From contig JAUWBX010000016.1 in the NCBI GenBank assembly GCA_030609625.1, positions 1-11,738 on the forward strand: DNA of 11,738 nt, written 5' to 3'. Position 1 is the first letter of the stretch. Each line of letters starts with the position of its first letter. Shown here one piece after another: positions 7,362 to 11,738 of this stretch. Both the position numbers and the translations under genes were made by a program. The notes beneath the pieces are model-generated. The model did not search any database and had not been told where the DNA came from. It saw only the letters and a program-made list of their open reading frames with translations. Source of the DNA: Phycisphaerae bacterium (GTDB taxonomy: Bacteria > Planctomycetota > Phycisphaerae > Sedimentisphaerales > Anaerobacaceae).

Positions 7362-8557
7362 TCAAGAAGACCATTCCCCGGTTCCTACCGGAGACCCGAG
7401 GGGCTGATATCCTGTGGGCTTTGCTGGATGGACGAGGTCATGACGAGGTACACGAGCAACGGCTGAAGGATCGGTTGGCCGAGATTACAGGCACCCGCGC
7501 TGTGCACCTAATGCCCAGTGCCAGGGCCGGCCTTTATTGGCTGCTGCGCGCTTTGCGGCCGCCGCGGCTCTATCTGCCGGCTTTTTTGTGCTCCTCGGTC
7601 TATGAATGTGCCCTGCGCGCTGGTACGCCTATGACCTACCTTGACTGCAAGGAGGGTTCCTTCGAGACCCGCATTGAGGGCGTCGACTATGAGCCCGGCT
7701 CTGTACTGCTATTGGTACATCAGTACGGCATTCCTGCCGATCCGGTTGAGGCCCGCCGTATTGCCCAACGTTACGGGCTCATGCTGGTGGAGGATGCCGC
7801 ACCCAGTCTTGGAGCTACATGGGGCGAACAGCCTACCGGGAGTTTTGGCGAGGCCGCTATCGTTAGCTTCGAGTACAGCAAGACCATCTCGGCCTGTAAA
7901 GGCGGGGCAACTGTCTATACCGACAACACCCTGGCCGACCGAGTCTGGCGATGCATCGAAGAGGATGGCGCGCACGCTTTTGCAGACACCGAGAGCGTGT
8001 GGAGGCGCGATGCCCTCAAAGGCCTGATCTACGAACTGGCATTGCTGCCACTGGTCTACGGCTCGCTGACGCTGCCGATGTTTCGTACTCGCAACGAAGG
8101 TTTCGTCAACCGCAGTCAGACGATTGAGTTGGAAGGTCCTTATCGCGCCGATTTCGGATCTCGGCGAGCGTGGCTAGCGGCACACATGCTGGAGCGGTTG
8201 CCGCTGATTGCCGCAGACCGCCGCCGAGTGGCTGGCATCTATCGCGAGGTATTGGCCAACGAACCGGGGATCATGCTGGCGCCGGTTCCGCCCCAGGCCC
8301 AGCCGGTCTACACTCATTTCCCATTCTTGGTGCCACCTGGCCGGCGCACGGCGATAGTGAGAGGCCTATGGGCCGCCGGTATTGATCCTGGCTTCAATTT
8401 CTCTTATCTCTGCGGCGGTGCGGCGGCGGCGGCCGCAGCGCCAGTGGCGTGCGACTACACCGAGCGAGTGCTGACCCTCCCTATCTCCTCTCGCATCGAC
8501 GATCTTTGCGCCCGGCGTATTGCCGAAACGCTACGTGGCTTGGTACACAAAGTATGA
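7358..8557 (+). CDS. DegT/DnrJ/EryC1/StrS-family PLP-dependent aminotransferase
   Basis: A 399-residue fold-type I PLP enzyme. Visible family landmarks are VHLMPSARAGLYWLLRAL (cofactor-phosphate region, about 49-66), LLVHQYGIPAD (118-128), VEDAAPSLGA (144-153, with Asp146 for the pyridine nitrogen) and SFEYSKTISACKGG (170-183), where Lys175 is the expected Schiff-base lysine. A late LPISSRIDD matches the C-terminal LPxxP-like segment. The family transfers an amino group to keto-sugar nucleotides, though some members are dehydratases or act on other substrates; this sequence is divergent enough that its substrate is open. The start overlaps the preceding stop (ATGA), with AGAGGA at 7347-7352 five bases upstream. 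Residues 355-361 form a seven-alanine run from a GCG/GCC-rich tract. It is GC-rich (37/60 at 7561-7620). Confidence 0.85.
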   Translation: MIKKTIPRFLPETRGADILWALLDGRGHDEVHEQRLKDRLAEITGTRAVHLMPSARAGLYWLLRALRPPRLYLPAFLCSSVYECALRAGTPMTYLDCKEGSFETRIEGVDYEPGSVLLLVHQYGIPADPVEARRIAQRYGLMLVEDAAPSLGATWGEQPTGSFGEAAIVSFEYSKTISACKGGATVYTDNTLADRVWRCIEEDGAHAFADTESVWRRDALKGLIYELALLPLVYGSLTLPMFRTRNEGFVNRSQTIELEGPYRADFGSRRAWLAAHMLERLPLIAADRRRVAGIYREVLANEPGIMLAPVPPQAQPVYTHFPFLVPPGRRTAIVRGLWAAGIDPGFNFSYLCGGAAAAAAAPVACDYTERVLTLPISSRIDDLCARRIAETLRGLVHKV

Positions 8558-9543
8558 AATCCGCTGTAACTGCTTCCGCAACACCGTACAATACGGTGCC
8601 GATTTTGCGTCAGGTACCATCCCGTACCTTCGAGGCTTCGTCGGATTGGAGAGAGATACTGCGCCTCTTTCCCGTGAAGGAGCGATGGCTGGATGGCGTC
8701 GGCTTCCGCTTGTATTACTGGATCCATCCGCTCTACCGGAGGGCCGTTTCCACCCCCTTCCGCGATCGAATAGCGTTGGTTTGGGAGGGCGTGGCACCGC
8801 CGTCGAGGCTCGACCTGGCGGCCGTTGCCGTCCGTATAGGGTGCGCCGATGCCGTAGTAAAGGATGTGGGCTCGTTGATTGCAGGATTGCCCGATGGGCA
8901 GGGGGGGCTGGTGAATGACTACGTCAACAGCGAAGTCAGACTTGATGGTGACATCGAAAAACGCTTCAAGCGCTCGGCACGCAAGAATCTGCGCAAGGCA
9001 CAGGAGGACTACCATCTGGCGATCGACGTCGATCCAGACGGCGTCTTCGAGGACTTCTATCGATTGTATTTGGCAAGCCGGCGGCGGCTGGGTGTGTTGC
9101 CCTATCCAAGCCGTTTTTTTCGAGCACTGTTCGAACTTCGTGGCGAGTCGGTGGTGCTTTTTAGGTGCCATTCTCCCGAGGGGGTGCTGGGCTACCTGGT
9201 GTGCTATCTCCACGGACCGGAGATGATCTCTGGCCATCTATCTTACGATTTCGATCAACGGCAAAAGCGGACCAGCGACGTCTTATTCATGAACGCCTTC
9301 CAGTGGGGGCGTGCCAATGGGTTCACCACATATCGCTTTGGCGCCGACAATCGCAATCAGACCAGCTTGGTGGAGTTCAAACAGAAGCTAGGCGCCGTGG
9401 TCCGGCCGCAGTGGGACTTTCATCTGCACCCCAAGCCGATGCCCGATGATCGGCCGGACTGTCCAGTTCGTCGACTGTTGCGAGCCACGCCGATGCCACT
9501 TTTTCGTCATACGGGCAACATGACAGGACTGTATTTCAGATGA
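8554..9543 (+). CDS. FemAB/BioF2-like GNAT-family acyltransferase (Acetyltransf_6 type)
   Basis: A 329-residue protein. The central RFKRSARKNLRKAQE (137-151), followed by FEDFYRLYLASRRRLGVLPY and a C-terminal GNAT half (ESVVLFR, GVLGYLVCYL, YRFGADNRNQTSLVEFKQKL at about 260-279), is the arrangement of FemAB-like and BioF2-type acetyltransferases. Members transfer acyl groups from acyl-CoA, or aminoacyl groups from tRNA, to amines; in exopolysaccharide loci they commonly accompany PLP aminotransferases, so acylation of an amine made by the upstream enzyme is a fair inference. The frame is open from 8449, but the ATG at 8554 is preferred because it overlaps the aminotransferase stop as ATGA, like the junction before it. 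The preceding 35 codons would lie wholly inside the aminotransferase. No strong Shine-Dalgarno is visible, consistent with coupling. Confidence 0.82.
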   Translation: MKSAVTASATPYNTVPILRQVPSRTFEASSDWREILRLFPVKERWLDGVGFRLYYWIHPLYRRAVSTPFRDRIALVWEGVAPPSRLDLAAVAVRIGCADAVVKDVGSLIAGLPDGQGGLVNDYVNSEVRLDGDIEKRFKRSARKNLRKAQEDYHLAIDVDPDGVFEDFYRLYLASRRRLGVLPYPSRFFRALFELRGESVVLFRCHSPEGVLGYLVCYLHGPEMISGHLSYDFDQRQKRTSDVLFMNAFQWGRANGFTTYRFGADNRNQTSLVEFKQKLGAVVRPQWDFHLHPKPMPDDRPDCPVRRLLRATPMPLFRHTGNMTGLYFR

Positions 9544-9575
9544 GGCGCAACGAAAAGGAAATAGAGTAGCAGGCG

Positions 9576-10715
9576 ATGTATTTCGAGATCAAAAAAGCAA
9601 TCGAGGCACTGCGCCGGCCGGGAATTCGAACCAATCTCTTTCGTATGGTCCGACGCGGGATTCACTACTACCTGCCCGGCAGCCTACCTGTACCGTCGCC
9701 GCTGACCATATACTGGTCGATCAACAGTGTCTGCAATTTGCATTGTAAGATGTGCGATGTCGGTACATTCAACGAGGAAGGAACCTTCTTCAAGAATTTG
9801 AGCATCGACAGAAAGCTGCACGAAATCGACATCAACGTGTTCCGGCGAGTTGTTGATGAACTTGCGGCCGATAAGCCGTTCATGGCCTTCAATTCGACGG
9901 AGCCGCTGCTTTACAAACCTCTGGGCGAGGCAGTGGCATACTGCACCGCCAATGGCCTGGAGGCGGCGGTGACCACCAACGCCTACAACCTGCTCAAGCG
10001 GGCGGAAGAGTTGGCCGAGGCGGGGCTGCAACGGCTCAATGTCAGTATAGACGGGCCGGCGGCGACGCACAACCGCATTCGCGGCCGAGCGGACAGCTTC
10101 GAGAAGGCTACCACCGGTATTGCCGCTTTCCACGATGCCTGTGTCAAAAGAGGGCGCAAGCCGCAAATCATCTTGGCCTGCACCATCACAAATCTCAACT
10201 ATGGTTCGTTGATCGACCTGTACGAAGCCGTGCGCGACCTTCCCTTCGACCAGATCAGCTTCCAGTACATGTGGTTCATCGATCCATTGGTGGCGGAAGA
10301 GCAGAACACCCGATGGGGCGACCGCTATCCGGTCTCGGCAAGCTGCTTCAGCGAACATATGGATCCAAGTGCCATCAATGTTACGGAACTGGCGCGGCAG
10401 ATAAAGGAATTATCCCGTGACCCACGTCTGCAGTTCGCCCCTGAATTTGACGAGGTACAGTTAAGACGATACTTCCATGAGCCGCTGACCTTTGTCAACG
10501 AATCAGGGCGGTGCCTAGCGAGTTGGTTCTTCATTCAGGTACTGGCTGACGGTAGTGTGATCGTCTATTCGCGATGCCACAATGAATCGCTTGGAAACAT
10601 CAACAAACAGAGCATCAAGGAAATTTGGAACGGAGGAAAAATGAAAGAGTGGCGGAATTTTATCAGAACCGAAAAAAGAATGCCCATGTGTAAAAGATGC
10701 GATCTGGTCTATTAG
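9576..10715 (+). CDS. Radical SAM protein with C-terminal SPASM-type domain
   Basis: A 379-residue protein. The [4Fe-4S]/SAM motif is CNLHCKMC with Cys53, Cys57 and Cys60. The usual GGE motif is replaced by STE at 107-109 (NSTEPLL), keeping only the glutamate. RLNVSIDGPAATHNRIRG (153-170) is a standard core segment. The C-terminus looks SPASM-like: Cys313, LADGSVIVYSRC (Cys334), LGNINKQSIKEIWNGG, then Cys372 and Cys375, ligands for one or more auxiliary clusters. SPASM proteins modify peptides or small molecules and sugars; in polysaccharide loci the substrate is usually unknown. It starts 32 bases after the acyltransferase, with AGG at 9571-9573 and AAGGAA at 9555-9560 upstream. G+C is high over most of the gene but drops to 27/60 at 10561-10620 and 21/60 at 10621-10680, so the last 35-50 codons resemble the downstream sequence instead. 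Confidence 0.88.
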   Translation: MYFEIKKAIEALRRPGIRTNLFRMVRRGIHYYLPGSLPVPSPLTIYWSINSVCNLHCKMCDVGTFNEEGTFFKNLSIDRKLHEIDINVFRRVVDELAADKPFMAFNSTEPLLYKPLGEAVAYCTANGLEAAVTTNAYNLLKRAEELAEAGLQRLNVSIDGPAATHNRIRGRADSFEKATTGIAAFHDACVKRGRKPQIILACTITNLNYGSLIDLYEAVRDLPFDQISFQYMWFIDPLVAEEQNTRWGDRYPVSASCFSEHMDPSAINVTELARQIKELSRDPRLQFAPEFDEVQLRRYFHEPLTFVNESGRCLASWFFIQVLADGSVIVYSRCHNESLGNINKQSIKEIWNGGKMKEWRNFIRTEKRMPMCKRCDLVY

Positions 10716-10716
10716 T

Positions 10717-11370
10717 ATGAAGAGTTTATATTTGAAGTATAACAGGGTCGCATTTTGGAAAAAATATTGGGAAGAATTCGATGTTGATTATGAAGAGTTT
10801 ATAGACCTAAATGTCTATCCGATAGAGAGGACTTTAAAATATGTCAGAAAAACTGACAAAGTTTTAGAGTGCGGATTTGGTGGCGGCAGGATTATCAGGC
10901 ATTTGACTAAGTACGGGTACGACATCGAAGGTATCGAACATGAACGCGGTGCTGTGGAGAAACTTAAATCAGTTGATGACAGATTGAAAATCACCTGCGA
11001 TGATATATTAAACATGGACTTTGCCGATAACCGCTATGATGTAGCCTTATGTTTCGGAGTTATTGGTGGCTTGTATGACAATACGGCCAGAGCCATCTGG
11101 GAACTAAAGAGGGTGACAAAAAACGGAGGGACCATCCTTATATCTGTGATGCTTGATAATCTGGCGAGAAAGATGCAGAAACATTTAAGCCATTTTTCTG
11201 ATGGAGAAGAAGAGTTCTATGCATGGATGGATAGTAAAAAGGGATGGGAAAACTATTTCAAGACATTCGGTCTTTACGCCATAGGCTCGCAAGAGGTAGT
11301 GAGAGGTTTGAAAAACTCGTTAGATTTCCAATTTTATGATTTTTGTCAATTTTTTAAAAATGCGAGGTAA
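10717..11370 (+). CDS. Class I SAM-dependent methyltransferase
   Basis: A 217-residue protein. Motif I is VLECGFGGGRIIRHL (49-63), with Glu74 in GIEHERGAVEKL as the acidic residue after strand 2, CDDILNMDFADNRYDVALC spanning motifs II and III, and ELKRVTKNGGTILISV as the late strand. It is probably cytoplasmic with an unknown methyl acceptor; the context suggests a sugar or lipid-linked glycan. It starts one base after the radical SAM stop without a clear Shine-Dalgarno, so translation is probably coupled. It is AT-rich (20/60 G+C at 10741-10800), like the left block and unlike the four genes before it. It is clearly different from the methyltransferase at 4567 outside the shared motifs, so this is not a simple duplication. 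Confidence 0.87.
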   Translation: MKSLYLKYNRVAFWKKYWEEFDVDYEEFIDLNVYPIERTLKYVRKTDKVLECGFGGGRIIRHLTKYGYDIEGIEHERGAVEKLKSVDDRLKITCDDILNMDFADNRYDVALCFGVIGGLYDNTARAIWELKRVTKNGGTILISVMLDNLARKMQKHLSHFSDGEEEFYAWMDSKKGWENYFKTFGLYAIGSQEVVRGLKNSLDFQFYDFCQFFKNAR

Positions 11371-11429
11371 AATTTACAAAAATTATTTTTAAAAGCTATC
11401 CAAAATCTGTAAAGGGGCTGCATATGAAT

Positions 11430-11439
11430 CCCAATTGGG
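11430..11439. repeat. Perfect 10-base palindrome in the IS end
   Basis: CCCAATTGGG is self-complementary and is flanked by ATGA (11424-11427) and TCAT (11443-11446), which extend the dyad imperfectly. It lies in the non-coding end of the insertion sequence and could be a protein-binding site or part of a terminal structure. No role can be assigned. Confidence 0.5.
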
Positions 11440-11449
11440 GGCTCATTTT

Positions 11450-11488
11450 GAGGTGAACTACCCGGTTTTTGATCTCCGGGCGCACCTC
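11450..11488. repeat. Inverted repeat (hairpin) beyond the transposase stop
   Basis: GAGGTG (11450-11455) can pair with CACCTC (11483-11488), enclosing a second stem CCCGG (11461-11465) with CCGGG (11476-11480). A separate CCACC/GGTGG stem (11490-11494 with 11501-11505) spans the transposase stop codon. None is followed by a T run on either strand, so intrinsic termination is unproven. Such structures near IS ends can shield the transposase gene or stop read-through; that is inference. Confidence 0.55.
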
Positions 11489-11494
11489 TCCACC

Positions 11495-11738
11495 TTATAC
11501 GGTGGCTACTCTCAGGATTTTTAAGCCTCTCGTGATGTTATAGGCAGACTGGCGATACCAGCCGTCAAACTTATTTTTAATGATTGTCGTAAACCTAGCT
11601 CTTTTAGCATTATCATGCAGATGACTGATACCAAAATACTGTTCTACAATATAACGGATCTTTGATATTTTTTTGTTACGTTCTTTTTCATAGGAGGTTA
11701 ATTCAGCAGTAGTAGTATTTTTTCTCATAATGCCGTCA
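11495..11738 (-). CDS. IS5-family transposase, C-terminal fragment
   Basis: The frame runs leftward from the window edge to TAA at 11495-11497; a Met codon at 11728 is internal, because codons for Asp-Gly-Ile precede it with no stop. The protein shows the C-terminal DDE region of IS5 transposases: NKKISKIRYIVEQYFG, with the catalytic Glu in an R-x3-E arrangement, then AKRARFTT and SAYNITRGLKIL. The position seven residues after the Glu, often Lys in IS4/IS5 enzymes, is His here; this may be normal for its subgroup. Reaching its stop intact suggests the element is not decayed at this end, but the N-terminal part is not visible. It points toward the polysaccharide genes and lies about 125 bases after the last of them. 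Confidence 0.8.
   Translation of the reverse strand, partial: DGIMRKNTTTAELTSYEKERNKKISKIRYIVEQYFGISHLHDNAKRARFTTIIKNKFDGWYRQSAYNITRGLKILRVATV

Larger units (their letters stand above)
11415..11738 (-). mobile_element. 3' end of an IS5-family insertion sequence, continuing past the right edge
   Basis: The leftward transposase reading frame and the structured non-coding sequence beyond its stop codon indicate one end of an insertion sequence. The outer border is uncertain; I place it near the GGGGCTG at 11414-11420, where AT-rich sequence following the methyltransferase ends. The other end, its terminal inverted repeat and the target duplication are outside the window, so the border cannot be verified here. 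Confidence 0.6.

Noticed and set aside
8449..8553. Longer open frame giving the acyltransferase 35 extra N-terminal residues
   Set aside because: It lies entirely inside the aminotransferase gene; the ATGA overlap at 8554 gives the family-like start.
8455..9237. Long antisense open frame of 260 codons opposite the acyltransferase gene
   Set aside because: The sense frame has clear FemAB-like motifs; the antisense product has no recognisable domain.
11378..11390. AAAAATTATTTTT as a terminator after the last methyltransferase
   Set aside because: An all-AT dyad with no GC stem would be too weak to be a convincing intrinsic terminator.

Overview
The window is part of a surface-polysaccharide (O-antigen, capsule or exopolysaccharide) biosynthesis locus from a Gram-negative-type bacterium. 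All genes except the one at the right edge read rightward. The families suggest a proteobacterium or Desulfobacterota-like organism, but no housekeeping or rRNA gene is present to fix this, so the taxonomic call is weak.

Left block (1-5253). It starts with the C-terminal end of a non-hydrolysing UDP-GlcNAc 2-epimerase whose TEWVE motif resembles the WbpI-like branch. Next come a membrane-anchored family 2 glycosyltransferase, an AsnB-type glutamine amidotransferase/synthetase, a polysaccharide-deacetylase-fold protein with a DUF7033-like N-terminus, and a class I SAM-dependent methyltransferase. Spacing is tight, so they probably form one operon. A reasonable reading is synthesis, transfer and decoration (amidation, deacetylation, methylation) of an N-acetylated sugar.

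Gap (5254-5606). This is about 350 bases with no convincing gene. It holds a 22-codon stub in ATGA overlap with the methyltransferase, a 47-codon open frame that abuts the next gene, and a shift from AT-rich to GC-rich sequence near 5525.

Middle block (5607-10715). Four tightly packed GC-rich genes follow: an unassigned protein that looks like an alpha/alpha-toroid plus beta-sandwich, a DegT/DnrJ/EryC1-type PLP aminotransferase, a FemAB/BioF2-like GNAT acyltransferase and a radical SAM/SPASM protein. Two of the three junctions are ATGA overlaps. This looks like an imported functional cassette, and its joint activity is not one I recognise.

Right block (10600-11738). Base composition drops back to AT-rich inside the last stretch of the radical SAM gene. 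A second class I methyltransferase follows one base after its stop codon. The window ends in the 3' part of an IS5-family insertion sequence whose transposase reads leftward and continues past the edge.

The main points of interest are the sharp compositional mosaic, the apparent seam inside the SPASM domain, the uncharacterised four-gene cassette, and the radical SAM protein with STE where GGE is usual.
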